Positions 8,181 to 16,768 of a DNA stretch of 64,000 nt are shown here, piece after piece. Position numbers and translations under genes: made by a program. The notes under the pieces were generated by a model. The model was not told the origin of the DNA, did not search any database, and was given only the letters and a program-made list of their open reading frames with translations. Positions within the stretch are counted from its first letter, which is position 1. Each line of letters opens with the position of its first letter. This stretch comes from Streptomyces sp. SPB162 (GTDB lineage: Bacteria; Actinomycetota; Actinomycetes; Streptomycetales; Streptomycetaceae), in assembly GCF_029504575.1 (NCBI RefSeq), contig NZ_JAQFII010000001.1, positions 372,001-436,000 on the forward strand. Direction: 5' to 3'.

Positions 8181-8268
8181 GCGCCGCGCCGCCGGCCCGC
8201 CCTGCCGGCCCGCCCTCCCCGCCCGATCCACCTCCCCGGAACCATCCACCTCACCGGAGTAGGAATCG

Positions 8269-9063
8269 ATGACGACGACCGACATGCTGATCGACCGGAT
8301 CAAGACGCACCGCGTCTTCGACCACCCGCTCTACGAGCACTGGGCCGCGGCGCCCCCGTCCGCCGAGGTCTCGGGCGCCCTCTTCCACCAGGTGCAGTCG
8401 TTCTGTGCCTCCACCCGCCCCGGTGGCGACTTCCCCACCGCCCTGCGCGGTCTGGGCTGGGAGGAGCAGGCGGTCCTCATCGAGGAGATCGTCGACAGCG
8501 AGTCCGGGCACGGCCCGGAGCTGGCGACGATGGCGGGCCACATCGTCAACCGCACCGGCGCCCAGGTCTTCGACGACGTCTATGACACCGAGCGCGTCGA
8601 GGAATGGCTCAAGAGCTCGTCGGACCGGCTGCTGGCCGGACTGCCGGGGTACGACCTCGCGACGGGCCTGACGCCCCAGGCGGCGGCCGCCATCGAGGTG
8701 TTCCGGCGCCGGTTCTCCTCCGACGCGGACACCACCGTCCGCAACCTCGGTACGGCGCTCGCGCTGGAGATCATCTCCAATCAGTCCCTGATCCCGGGCG
8801 AGAAGCGCGCGCTCATCGACTCCGGTCACTACAAGGCCGACATCGACGAGCCGGAGATGCACTACATGGCGGAGCACTGGGGTGACGCCGGTGCCGAGCA
8901 GCAGCACGAGGCGAACGTGATCCTGGCCGTCTCCTCCGTCATGGACTCCTCGAACAGCGCGCGGATCGAGGAGGGCGTGGAGGACTTCCTCGAGTCCCTG
9001 TGCGCGCTGTGGGACGTCCTGGACGCGGCGCTGCTCGCGTCCGGGCTGCGACCGGCCGCATAA
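8269..9063 (+). CDS. Iron-containing redox enzyme of the haem-oxygenase-like diiron oxidase type
   Basis: This 264-residue helical protein has the features of the TenA/PqqC-fold diiron oxidases (UndA, BesC, SznF relatives): an E-x2-H step at Glu78/His81 in a helix reading DSESGHGPE, a mid-protein glutamate (Glu167 in ALALEIISNQ), and a metal-ligand-rich helix from His198 to His213 (HYMAEHWGD then AGAEQQH). The last motif differs by register from the usual H-x3-D-x2-H, so metal occupancy should be tested. Known members fragment, desaturate or N-oxygenate amino or fatty acids. It lies 88 bases after the PaaA-like gene and before an amino acid dehydrogenase, which fits an amino-acid-derived substrate. 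Confidence 0.7.
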   Translation: MTTTDMLIDRIKTHRVFDHPLYEHWAAAPPSAEVSGALFHQVQSFCASTRPGGDFPTALRGLGWEEQAVLIEEIVDSESGHGPELATMAGHIVNRTGAQVFDDVYDTERVEEWLKSSSDRLLAGLPGYDLATGLTPQAAAAIEVFRRRFSSDADTTVRNLGTALALEIISNQSLIPGEKRALIDSGHYKADIDEPEMHYMAEHWGDAGAEQQHEANVILAVSSVMDSSNSARIEEGVEDFLESLCALWDVLDAALLASGLRPAA

Positions 9064-9145
9064 CTCTCTGCCGGACGGGCCGGCGGTTCACGCCCGCGGG
9101 CGGAGCCGCCGGCCCGGCTGTCACCGACGGACCCAGGGGTGGACC

Positions 9146-10222
9146 ATGAGCGTGTTCAAGCAGATGGACGGCCACGAACAGGTGCTGCTCAGTTCGGGCC
9201 CCGGTGGGCTCCGCTGCGTCATCGCCATCCATTCGACCTTGCTGGGCCCCGCGCTCGGCGGCGTCCGCTTCCTTCCGTACCGCGACGACGACCAGGCCAT
9301 CGACGACGCGTTGCGCCTCTCGCGCGCGATGACGTACAAGGCCGCCTGCGCGGGTCTCGACATCGGCGGCGGAAAGGCCGTCATCTTCGGAAGCCCCGGC
9401 GTCGAGAAGTCCGAGACGCTGCTCCGCGCGTTCGGGCAGGCGGTCGAGAGTCTGTCCGGGCGCTTCATCGCCGCCTGCGACATGGGCATCACCACCGCCG
9501 ACCTGCGGGTGATGCGCAAGGAGTCGCAGTGGATCCGCGGCCTGGACGTCGAGGAGGGCGGCTCGGGTGAGTCGGGTGCCATGACCGCCTACGGGGTGAG
9601 CCTCGGCATCCGGGCGTGCCTGGAGTTCCTCTACGGCAGCGACAGCCTGGACGGCCGCCACATCGCCCTCGACGGGGTCGGCAAGGTGGGTGCCCGGCTG
9701 GCGGCCCATCTGGCCGACGCCGGCGCGCAACTGACGGTGGCCGACATCGACCAGGACAAGGCCGAGCAGGTGGCCGACGCGTGCGGGGCGGAGGTCGTCA
9801 GCCGGGAGCAGCTCTACCTGCTCGACGTGGACGTGCTGAGCCCGAACGCGGTCGGCAACGTCATCGATACCGGTCTGGTGGACAAGCTCCGCTGCCGGAT
9901 CGTCGCGGGCGGGGCCAACAACCAGCTCACCGCACCGGCGGTCGCCGACCGGCTGGCGGCCCGCGGCATCCTGTACGCACCGGACTTCGTCATCAACGCG
10001 CTCGGCCTGATCCAGGTGGTCGACGAACTGCACCCGGCGGGGCACGACATGGCCCGGGTCAGGCAGCGCGCGCAACTGATCCCGGAGCGGCTCGTCGAGA
10101 TCTTCACCCGGGCGAAGAACCTGAACATCAGCACGGCCGCCGCCGCGACCGGCATGGCACGGGACCGCCTCGCGGCGGTGCGGGGGGTGCGGTCGTTCTG
10201 GCTGCCGCCGCGGTGCACGTGA
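9146..10222 (+). CDS. Leu/Val/Phe-type amino acid dehydrogenase
   Basis: The 358-residue protein belongs to the Glu/Leu/Phe/Val dehydrogenase superfamily. Substrate and catalytic lysines sit in MTYKAA (Lys65) and GGGKAV (Lys77), the catalytic aspartate in ACDMG (Asp112), and an NAD-binding Rossmann motif GVGKVG at 177-182. The enzymes reversibly deaminate branched-chain or aromatic amino acids to 2-oxo acids. AGGGGTGG ends a few bases before ATG 9146. It is probably co-transcribed with the diiron genes upstream. Streptomyces normally has a catabolic valine dehydrogenase elsewhere; this copy's context argues for a pathway-specific role, which is inference. Confidence 0.85.
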   Translation: MSVFKQMDGHEQVLLSSGPGGLRCVIAIHSTLLGPALGGVRFLPYRDDDQAIDDALRLSRAMTYKAACAGLDIGGGKAVIFGSPGVEKSETLLRAFGQAVESLSGRFIAACDMGITTADLRVMRKESQWIRGLDVEEGGSGESGAMTAYGVSLGIRACLEFLYGSDSLDGRHIALDGVGKVGARLAAHLADAGAQLTVADIDQDKAEQVADACGAEVVSREQLYLLDVDVLSPNAVGNVIDTGLVDKLRCRIVAGGANNQLTAPAVADRLAARGILYAPDFVINALGLIQVVDELHPAGHDMARVRQRAQLIPERLVEIFTRAKNLNISTAAAATGMARDRLAAVRGVRSFWLPPRCT

Positions 10223-10256
10223 GCCGGCCGCACGGCGCGAGGGGGAGCGTCCGCTG

Positions 10257-10865
10257 ATGGAACTGGAAGCCGCCGTCCGCACCCGCCGCAGCGAGCACCG
10301 GCTGCTCGATCCCGCCCCGAGCGACGAGGAGTTCACCGACCTGCTCGGCTGGGCGGCGACCGCGCCCGACCACGGCCATCTGCGTCCCTGGCGGTGGATC
10401 CTCGTGCGCGGCGAGAGCCGGGCGGCGCTGGGCGCGTCCTTCGCGTCCGGCGCCACCGACGCGGAGACCGTCCGGCGCGAGACGCGGAAACCGCTGCGCG
10501 CCCCGCTCCTCGCGACCCTGGTCTTCGTGCCGCGACGCAGTCACCGGGTGCCGCACTGGGAGCAGCTCGCCGCGAGCGGCGCCATGGTCAACTCCCTGAT
10601 GCTCCTGCTGCACGACCGCGGGTTCGGCAGCATCTGGCGCACCGGCTCGTCCGTCGACTCCGTCGGGACCCGGACGCTGCTGGGCCTGGCCCCGCACGAA
10701 GGACTCATCGGCTGGCTGTACGTCGGCACCCCCGACCCCACCCGGCGGTCGGTCCCGCGCTCCCCGGTACCGGTCGCCGACCGGGTCTCCCGGCTCGCTC
10801 CCCCGCCCTGCCCCGCGTCCGCCGGCCCAGGGGACGGACGGGCGGTCACTACGAGCACGCGCTGA
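10257..10865 (+). CDS. Nitroreductase-family FMN enzyme
   Basis: A 202-residue member of the YdjA-like nitroreductases: RRSEHRL near the N-terminus contacts FMN phosphate, DHGHLRPWRWI is the conserved loop-strand, and AMVNSLMLLLHDRGFGSIWRTG is the dimer-interface helix and FMN-binding stretch. The C-terminal 25 residues are a Pro/Ala-rich tail not typical of the core. GAGGGGGAG precedes ATG 10257. It lies 34 bases after the dehydrogenase gene and ends the apparent operon, overlapping the tail of the convergent ArsR remnant by 17 bases. It could reduce nitro, nitroso or enoyl groups. Confidence 0.85.
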   Translation: MELEAAVRTRRSEHRLLDPAPSDEEFTDLLGWAATAPDHGHLRPWRWILVRGESRAALGASFASGATDAETVRRETRKPLRAPLLATLVFVPRRSHRVPHWEQLAASGAMVNSLMLLLHDRGFGSIWRTGSSVDSVGTRTLLGLAPHEGLIGWLYVGTPDPTRRSVPRSPVPVADRVSRLAPPPCPASAGPGDGRAVTTSTR

Positions 10866-11085
10866 ACGGGCCCCGCGGGAGCGGGGCGTCGGCCAGGTCC
10901 GGCGCTCCCCCGCCGAGCAGCCGCAGGCCCAGCGGGGTCGCCGCGTGCAGGACGTACTTGCCGTCGCGGCGGCTGTCCACGAGCCCGCCGTCCCGCAGGA
11001 CCCCGATCTGGTAGCTGACGCCGGGCAGAGTGACGCCCACCGCCTCGGCCACCTCGGAGGTGGTGCGGGCGCTCCGGCCGGCCAC
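10849..11085 (-). pseudogene. ArsR-type winged-helix regulator remnant
   Basis: The 78-codon frame encodes TSEVAEAVGVTLPGVSYQIG and GLVDSRRDGKYVLHAATPLG, a clear ArsR-type helix-turn-helix and wing. It lacks the first helices and any N-terminal domain. Reading the same frame upstream to about 11,150 gives only a short ALAAVAG-like extension and no credible start or ribosome site. It looks like the 3' end of a longer regulator whose 5' part was lost. The overlap with the nitroreductase 3' end is tail to tail. Confidence 0.6.
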
Positions 11086-11357
11086 CGCGGCCAGTGCTCT
11101 GGCTGGAAAGGGAACACCTTCGTGAGCTTCGTGAACACGTGCTGATCCTCCTGGGACGGGCGCCGAAGCCCGCTGAGGAGGTAAGACTCTCCCGGGCCGC
11201 CACCCCCGGTCTGGCCATATCCGGTCACGAGCGCCGCCCTCGTGGAGGGGGTGTCAGGGGTCACCGTCCGCGTATACCCAAAATTTAGCGACTTGTCAGT
11301 GGGGCCTGACAGGATCAGCGTGCTCGGTCCACGAGCGCTACGGGGGACGTACGGGGG

Positions 11358-11639
11358 ATGGGGAACGGCATGACGGAATTCCTATGGCCACGGGGGGCGG
11401 ACGCGGAGGACACCGCCGCGCTCGAGGCCTGGCTGGACGCGCGCGGATGGGAGATCGACCCGACCATCTTCATGGCCGGCGTCGGGGGTCCGGCGGTCCA
11501 GGTACGCCGTATCGGCGAGACATGGCAGGACGGGGACGACGGCCTGCTGATACTGCCGGGCGAGTCCGTGACGTTCGACGCCTGGCGGATGAGCGTCGTC
11601 CGGACGACCGGCAGGGGAATGCTCTGCCGCAGCGCGTAG
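11358..11639 (+). CDS. Hypothetical small protein, 93 aa
   Basis: I do not recognise this protein. It is acidic at its N-terminal half (EDTAALEAWLDARGWEID), Gly-rich in the middle, and has no membrane segment, signal or metal motif. ATG 11358 and ATG 11370 are both possible starts. An inverted repeat TGTCAG (11294-11299) / CTGACA (11306-11311) lies about 50 bases upstream and could be an operator. It is followed by the MITE at 11756. Confidence 0.5.
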   Translation: MGNGMTEFLWPRGADAEDTAALEAWLDARGWEIDPTIFMAGVGGPAVQVRRIGETWQDGDDGLLILPGESVTFDAWRMSVVRTTGRGMLCRSA

Positions 11640-11755
11640 AACGGCTCGCCCGGCCGCCGCGATGGACGAGCGGCGGCCGGGCGAGGCCCGCCGGCGGGCC
11701 CGAGGGGGATTCCAGTGCCGCGCGAGGGGGCGGTGACAGGCTTGGAGGGACCGCT

Positions 11756-11959
11756 TAGGCCGTGTCTGACACATCCCGCCTGGCCCGGGACGCCTGGCAC
11801 ACGCGCTCTCCCCCAGCTACCGCTGGGAGGGGCCCCCAGTTGTCGGGCCCGCCCCGGTACGTCCAGTACAGGGGCGACCCTCCGCCGTGCGATCGCACGC
11901 ACCAGACGCCCCGGGCCCCGCCCTCCGGGCGGACGCCGGTATGTGTCAGACACGGCCTA
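11756..11959. mobile_element. MITE-like element 1 (204 bp)
   Basis: The element is bounded by perfect 19-bp terminal inverted repeats TAGGCCGTGTCTGACACAT (11756-11774) and its reverse complement (11941-11959). TA at both outer ends fits the TA target duplication of IS630/Tc1-type transposases. It encodes no transposase and contains an internal hairpin around CCCCCAGC/GCTGGGAGGGG (about 11812-11838). Its core (CCTCCGCCGTGCG at 11879-11891, GACGCC at 11905-11910) recurs in the other two elements of the window. Confidence 0.85.
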
Positions 11960-12005
11960 GCGTCGCGATTCCGCGAACCCTCCGGCCACACACCCAAGGA
12001 TCTCC

Positions 12006-12497
12006 GTGCTCGACATGAATGCCCTCCAGCGGGGCGATGTACTGCTCCAGGCCGCCGTCGCCGAAGCCGCTCTCGGCGAGTCGGCCACGGCCCGCGGCAG
12101 GATCGACCTGCTGCTCGAACTCGACGACGAAACGCTCTACACCCTCACCAAAGCCGCGGTGACCTACCTCATGCGGATCCATCGGGCCGAGGGCGGGGAA
12201 TGGACCCCCGGCCCGGACGCCGGGGCCGGTGAGAGCCACGCCTCCGCGGGCCGGAGTTACACCGTCGCGCTGCTCGACGCCTGGTCCGCGCGCGAGGGTG
12301 GCACCTTCAAGTCGCTCTTCGCCGCCGCGGCCGCCGATCCGCGACACCGTGCCGAGATCCTGCGCGACCCGTTCGACTTCGCCGTCGAAAGGGCGCTGGA
12401 ACTGGCCGCCAAGCACGTCGGCCCGCACACCCTCGTCCGGCAGTTGTGCAAGTCCATCGCCCGGGAGGACCGCTCGATGTCCCAGGACTGGCCCTGA
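12006..12497 (+). CDS. Hypothetical protein, 163 aa
   Basis: Unrecognised. The product is mostly helical and acidic, with LDLNALQRG-like and RIDLLLELDDETLYTLTKAA segments and no signal peptide or membrane span. AAGGA at 11996-12000 points to GTG 12006 rather than ATG 12015. The MITE ends only 46 bases upstream, so the promoter may lie inside or have been displaced by the element. It is convergent with the histidine kinase gene. Confidence 0.6.
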   Translation: MLDMNALQRGDVLLQAAVAEAALGESATARGRIDLLLELDDETLYTLTKAAVTYLMRIHRAEGGEWTPGPDAGAGESHASAGRSYTVALLDAWSAREGGTFKSLFAAAAADPRHRAEILRDPFDFAVERALELAAKHVGPHTLVRQLCKSIAREDRSMSQDWP

Positions 12498-12534
12498 GCC
12501 CGCCGGGTGGGAACGCACGCCGCGGGAGCCCGCG

Positions 12535-14034
12535 CTACCGCGGCCCCGCGGCCTGATCCGCTCCGTCCGGCGCGTCGCCGTCCGCATCACCCTGGGGCAG
12601 CCGCACGGTGAACTCGCTGCGTCCCGGCCTGCTGCGGGCGGTGACCGTACCGCCGTGCGCCTCGACCACGGCGGCGACGATGGCCAGCCCCAGGCCCGCG
12701 CCGCTGCCCGCGCCGGCTCGCCGCCGGTCGGCCCGCGCGAAACGTTCGAAGAGCGTCGCGCGGACCGCCTCCGGCACCCCGGGGCCGTTGTCCGCGACTC
12801 GCACTTCGACCGTTCCGGCCGTCCCGTCGCCCGCCGGAACGGTCCGCAGCCGCAGCGCGACCTCGGTCCCGTCCGGGGTGTGGACCCGCGCGTTGGCCAG
12901 CAGGTTGGTCACCACCTGCTGCAACCCATGGGCGTCGCCGGGGACGGTGACGGGCTCCTCGGGCAGTTCGAGCACCCACCGGTGCCCGGGTCCCGCGGCC
13001 CGCGCGTCGTCCACCGCGTCCAGCACCAGCCGGGTCAGGTCCACCGGCCGGCGCTCCAGCGGCCGGCCCGCGTCCAACCGGGCGAGCAGCAGCAGGTCGT
13101 CGACCATCTCGCCCATCCGCGCGGACTCCGCCGCCACCCGCTCCAGCGAGCGCCGTACCTCGGCCGGAACCGGTCCCGGGTGGCGCAGCGCGAGTTCCGC
13201 GTGGCCGCGCACCGAGGCGACGGGGGTACGCAGCTCATGACTGGCGTCGGCCGCGAACCGGCGCAGCCGTTCCTCGCTCGTGTGCCGCTTGGACAGGGCG
13301 TCCCCCACGTGGCCGAGCATGAGATTGAAGGCGGTGGCGACCTGGCCCGCCTCGCTGCGCGGATCCGCGTCCGGAACGCGCAGCGGCAGCGCGACCTCGC
13401 CGCTGTCCAGTGGCAGCCGCGTCACGGCCGTGGCGGTCGCGGCGACCCTGCGCAGCGGCCGCAGCGACCAGCGCACCCACAGTGCCCCGGCCACACCGGT
13501 CACCACCAGGGCCCCGCCGAAGACCGCCGCCTCGACCAGCTCGAGGCGCTCCACGGTCTCCTCGACACCGTGCAGGGGCAGACCGGTGATCAGTAGGTCC
13601 TGGTCGTTGCCGGCCACGGCCTTCACCCGGTAGCCGCGCAGCGCCGACAGTTCGATGTCGTGGGCCCGGCCGTCGACCGGGACGGCCGCCAGGGCCGCCT
13701 TGTCGGCGGCGGTCAGTTCCACCGTGGTGTCGGTGCCTGAGCGCACCACCGCGGCGTCGGTGACCACTCCCGCGAGGAGCCGCGCGCCGAAGGTGCCGGG
13801 TGACTGGCGACGGGTGTCAGCGTGCTTCTCCCCGCCGGGTCCGCCGCGCTCCCCCGCGTGCTCCAGGCTCGCCGGGAACTTCCCGCCCGCGTCGCCGAGC
13901 TGCTGGTCGAGACGCTCGGTGAGGAAGCCCCGCAGCGCGAGCACCGCGGCGATGCCGACGGCCGCGCAGCTGACCGCGAGGAGCACCACCAGTCCGCAGG
14001 TCAGCCGGGCGCGCAGGGAACGCGGGCCGATCAC
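12535..14034 (-). CDS. Sensor histidine kinase (flavin-operon two-component system)
   Basis: A 499-residue membrane kinase with a first membrane helix at about 11-33, an extracytoplasmic loop of about 130 residues, a second membrane helix near 170-190, HAMP, a phosphoacceptor helix with DASHELRTP, and an ATPase domain with N-box NLLANARVHT, DNGPGVPE and GLGLAIVAAVVEAHGG. Start GTG 14034 overlaps the regulator stop (GTGA), so the pair is co-translated. Signal unknown; the divergent flavin electron-transfer operon suggests redox or metal sensing. Confidence 0.9.
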   Translation of the reverse strand: MIGPRSLRARLTCGLVVLLAVSCAAVGIAAVLALRGFLTERLDQQLGDAGGKFPASLEHAGERGGPGGEKHADTRRQSPGTFGARLLAGVVTDAAVVRSGTDTTVELTAADKAALAAVPVDGRAHDIELSALRGYRVKAVAGNDQDLLITGLPLHGVEETVERLELVEAAVFGGALVVTGVAGALWVRWSLRPLRRVAATATAVTRLPLDSGEVALPLRVPDADPRSEAGQVATAFNLMLGHVGDALSKRHTSEERLRRFAADASHELRTPVASVRGHAELALRHPGPVPAEVRRSLERVAAESARMGEMVDDLLLLARLDAGRPLERRPVDLTRLVLDAVDDARAAGPGHRWVLELPEEPVTVPGDAHGLQQVVTNLLANARVHTPDGTEVALRLRTVPAGDGTAGTVEVRVADNGPGVPEAVRATLFERFARADRRRAGAGSGAGLGLAIVAAVVEAHGGTVTARSRPGRSEFTVRLPQGDADGDAPDGADQAAGPR

Positions 14035-14777
14035 GCGGTAGCCGGCTTGAGGACGTATCCGGCGCCCCGCACCGTGTGGATCATCGGCACCCGTCCGGCG
14101 TCGATCTTCTTGCGCAGATAGCTGATGTAGAGCTCCACGATGTGGGCCTGGCCGCCGAAGTCGTACGACCAGACGCTGTCCAGGATCTGCGCCTTGCTCA
14201 GTACCCGGCGGGGGTTGCGCAGCAGGTACCGCAGCAGCTCGAACTCGGTCGGCGACAGCTCGATGGTCAGCCCGCCCCGGGTCACCTCGCGCGCCTCCTC
14301 GTCCATGACCAGGTCGCCGACGGACAGCAGCGCCCCCTCGGACCGCTGCCCGCTCATGCCGGCGCGCCGCAGCAGACCGCGCAGCCGGGCCAGCACCTCC
14401 TCGAGGCTGAACGGTTTGGTGACGTAGTCGTCACCGCCCGCCGTGAGGCCGGCGATCCGGTCCTCGACGGCGTCGCGGGCGGTCAGGAACAGCACACAGA
14501 TCCCGGGCTGCCGGTCCCGCAGCCCGCGCAGCACGGACAGTCCGTCGAAGTCCGGCAGCATGATGTCGAGGACGACGGCGTCGGGCTCGAAGTCGCGGGC
14601 CGTGGTGAGCGCCGAGGCCCCGTCGGCGGCGGTACGCACCTGCCAGCCCTCGTAGTGCAGAACGCCGGCGAGGACCTCGAGCAGGTCCGGCTCGTCGTCC
14701 ACGACGAGGACCCGGACCGGGGTGCCGTCCGGGCGGGTCAGGGAGGGTGGCGGGGGCGCCGCGGGAGGGATGTCCAT
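14031..14777 (-). CDS. OmpR-family response regulator
   Basis: This 248-residue regulator has a complete receiver (acidic pair VVDDEPD, phosphoacceptor in VVLDIMLPD, Lys in VTKPFS) and a C-terminal OmpR winged helix (SPTEFELLRYLLRNPRRVLSK, then a wing ending MIHTVRGAGYVLK). The first 20 residues are a Pro-rich extension. It is transcribed away from the ferric-reductase-like operon, and tandem TTCAGAG repeats between them are its likely binding site. Confidence 0.9.
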   Translation of the reverse strand: MDIPPAAPPPPSLTRPDGTPVRVLVVDDEPDLLEVLAGVLHYEGWQVRTAADGASALTTARDFEPDAVVLDIMLPDFDGLSVLRGLRDRQPGICVLFLTARDAVEDRIAGLTAGGDDYVTKPFSLEEVLARLRGLLRRAGMSGQRSEGALLSVGDLVMDEEAREVTRGGLTIELSPTEFELLRYLLRNPRRVLSKAQILDSVWSYDFGGQAHIVELYISYLRKKIDAGRVPMIHTVRGAGYVLKPATA

Positions 14778-14802
14778 GGTCGGTCCAGCATGCCGCCCCC
14801 AC

Positions 14803-14857
14803 CTCTGAGTTTCCCATGAGACCCGCCCCTGACATCCCTTTCAGAGCTGATTCAGAG
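14803..14857. promoter_or_regulatory. Probable OmpR-type binding site between regulator and flavin operon
   Basis: TTCAGAG occurs at 14840-14846 and 14851-14857, exactly 11 bases apart, the spacing at which OmpR/PhoB-type regulators bind as tandem dimers. An inverted related copy, CTCTGAG, is at 14803-14809 near the regulator start. The site lies about 50 bases before the GTG of the reductase gene. Confidence 0.6.
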
Positions 14858-14903
14858 GTTGCGGCGACACAGTGGGCGGTCAGCCGACGAAAGGGGACAT
14901 CTC

Positions 14904-16295
14904 GTGGCGACGACCTACGGTCATCAGGCGGGCCGGCAGGGTTCCGCGCCGGCCGGCCACGGCAGACCGCCCGCTCCACGCGGCCGGCGCTCACCGGCCG
15001 GACCGGTGCTCGCCCTGGCGGGGGCCGGAGCGGTCGCGGTGCTCGCCCTGTGGTGGCACGACACCGCCGCGGTCGTCGGACCGGCGGGGTGGTTGATCGG
15101 CGCGGGCCGGATCGCCGGCCTCCTCACGGGCTACGGCTGCGCTGTCCTGGTCGCCCTCATGGCCCGGGTGCCCGCCCTGGAACGCGGGGTGGGAAGCGAC
15201 CGGGTGGCCCGCTGGCACGCGATGGCCGGGCGCTACACCATCTGCCTGCTGCCGGCCCACATCGTCCTGATCGTCTGGGGCTACGCGGTCCAGGCCCACA
15301 CCGGCCTGGTGCACGAGACCACGACCGTGGTGTTCGACTACCCGGAGATGCTCAAGGGGACGATCGCCGGGCTGATCCTCCTCGCCACCGGCGTCCTCTC
15401 CGCGCGGGCCGTGCGCCGCCGGGTCAGCTACGAGACCTGGTATTACCTGCATGTCCTGACCTACCTCGCGCTCTTCCTCGCTTTCGGCCACCAACTCGCC
15501 CTCGGCGCCGACTTCGCCGGGAACGCGGCGGCCCAGAACGCCTGGTACGTGCTGTACCTCGGCGTCGCGGCCCTGGTGGTGTGGTTCCGCGTGCTGGCCC
15601 CCGTACGGTTGAACCTCCGCCACCGGTTGCGGGTCGCCGCCACCGTGCGCGAGGCGCCCGGCGTCGTCTCCGTCATCATCCGGGGCCGCCGGCTGGCTGA
15701 ACTGCACGCCGAGCCGGGCCAGTTCCTGCGCTGGCGGTTCCTCGCCGACGGGCTGTGGTGGACCTCCACCCCGTACTCGCTGTCGGCCGCCCCAGGCCCG
15801 GACCAGCTGCGCATCACCGTCAAGGCGCTCGGCGACCACAGTGCGGCGCTGGCCCTGCTCCGGCCCGGCACCCGCGTCTGGGCGGAGGGACCCTACGGGG
15901 CGCTGACCTCCGCCCGCCGGACCCGGTCCAAGGTGCTGCTGCTCGCCGGCGGCGTGGGGGTCACCCCGCTGCGCGCCCTGTTCGAGACGCTCCCCGCCCG
16001 CCCCGGCGACCTGACGCTGCTGTACCGGGGCCGCACGGCCGACGACCTGGCGCTGCGCGCGGAACTGGAGGCGATAGCGCGTTCCCGCGGGGCCCGCCTG
16101 TACTACGCCGTCAACGCGGCGGACGGCACCCGTGCCGCCATCACCACCACCGGCCTGCGGACGATACTGCCCGACATCGGACAGCACGACGTGTACCTGT
16201 GCGGGCCGGACGGCATGGCGCTTGAGTCGTACGACGCCCTGCGCGCGGCCGGGGTGCCCGCCGCCCACATCCACCACGAATCCTTCGAGCTGTGA
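14904..16295 (+). CDS. Ferric-reductase-like transmembrane flavocytochrome oxidoreductase
   Basis: The 463-residue protein has an N-terminal block of about six membrane helices with histidines suited to haem binding (RWHAMAGRYT, LLPAHIVL, YYLHVLTYLAL, FGHQLALG) and a C-terminal ferredoxin-NADP-reductase module: FAD-binding RWRFLADG and TPYSLSAAPG, and NAD(P)-binding LLLAGGVGVTPLRAL and YLCGPDGMA. It should pass electrons from cytosolic NAD(P)H across the membrane. GTG 14904 is preferred because AAAGGGGA lies seven bases upstream. The stop overlaps the next start by GTGA. The partner genes encode a covalent-FMN acceptor and its maturase. Confidence 0.9.
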   Translation: MATTYGHQAGRQGSAPAGHGRPPAPRGRRSPAGPVLALAGAGAVAVLALWWHDTAAVVGPAGWLIGAGRIAGLLTGYGCAVLVALMARVPALERGVGSDRVARWHAMAGRYTICLLPAHIVLIVWGYAVQAHTGLVHETTTVVFDYPEMLKGTIAGLILLATGVLSARAVRRRVSYETWYYLHVLTYLALFLAFGHQLALGADFAGNAAAQNAWYVLYLGVAALVVWFRVLAPVRLNLRHRLRVAATVREAPGVVSVIIRGRRLAELHAEPGQFLRWRFLADGLWWTSTPYSLSAAPGPDQLRITVKALGDHSAALALLRPGTRVWAEGPYGALTSARRTRSKVLLLAGGVGVTPLRALFETLPARPGDLTLLYRGRTADDLALRAELEAIARSRGARLYYAVNAADGTRAAITTTGLRTILPDIGQHDVYLCGPDGMALESYDALRAAGVPAAHIHHESFEL

Positions 16296-16768
16296 GCGCC
16301 ATGCGAACCCATCCCCTGCGCCGCGTCGTGCTGAGCGCCGCCGCCACCGTGACCGGCGTCGTCCTCCTGCTGTCCCTGAAGCCGCACGCGCAGCAGCAGT
16401 CGGTGGCACGGGCCGGCACGGACTCCGGCTCCTCCACGCCCACCGCGACGGGCTCCGCCCCGGCGCCGTCCACGGGCTCGGCCTCCGGCGCGGCCCGCAC
16501 CGTCGACGGGGACACCGTCCAGACGCGGTTCGGGCCCGTGCAGGTGCGGGTCACCCTGAGCGGTGCGAAGATCACCGCGGTCACCGTGCTCCAGGTACCG
16601 GACGAGAACGGCCGCGACCAGGAGATCACCGACTTCTCCGTCCCGCAGCTGACACAGGAGGCGCTCGACGCGCAGAGCGCGGACATCGACACCGTCTCCG
16701 GGGCGACCTACACCAGCGAGGGGTACATCAGCTCCCTGCAGAGCGCCCTGGACAGGTCCCATGGCTGA
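16292..16768 (+). CDS. Membrane-anchored FMN-binding protein
   Basis: A 158-residue protein with an N-terminal membrane anchor (about 10-29), a Ser/Thr/Pro-rich linker (40-68) and an FMN_bind domain. The motif DTVSGATYTSEGY (about 133-145) is the ApbE recognition sequence; Thr139 should carry the phosphoester-linked FMN. It is the probable extracytoplasmic electron carrier for the upstream reductase. Starts GTG 16292 (overlapping GTGA) or ATG 16301 are both possible. Its stop overlaps the apbE start by eight bases. Confidence 0.9.
   Translation: MSAMRTHPLRRVVLSAAATVTGVVLLLSLKPHAQQQSVARAGTDSGSSTPTATGSAPAPSTGSASGAARTVDGDTVQTRFGPVQVRVTLSGAKITAVTVLQVPDENGRDQEITDFSVPQLTQEALDAQSADIDTVSGATYTSEGYISSLQSALDRSHG

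Noticed and set aside
11755..11997. ORFs on both strands inside MITE 1
   Set aside because: They run across the terminal repeats and reflect the GC-rich composition of the element; no protein motif.
12229..13596. 455-codon plus-strand ORF
   Set aside because: It is the antisense shadow of the histidine kinase gene, which has full motif support on the minus strand.
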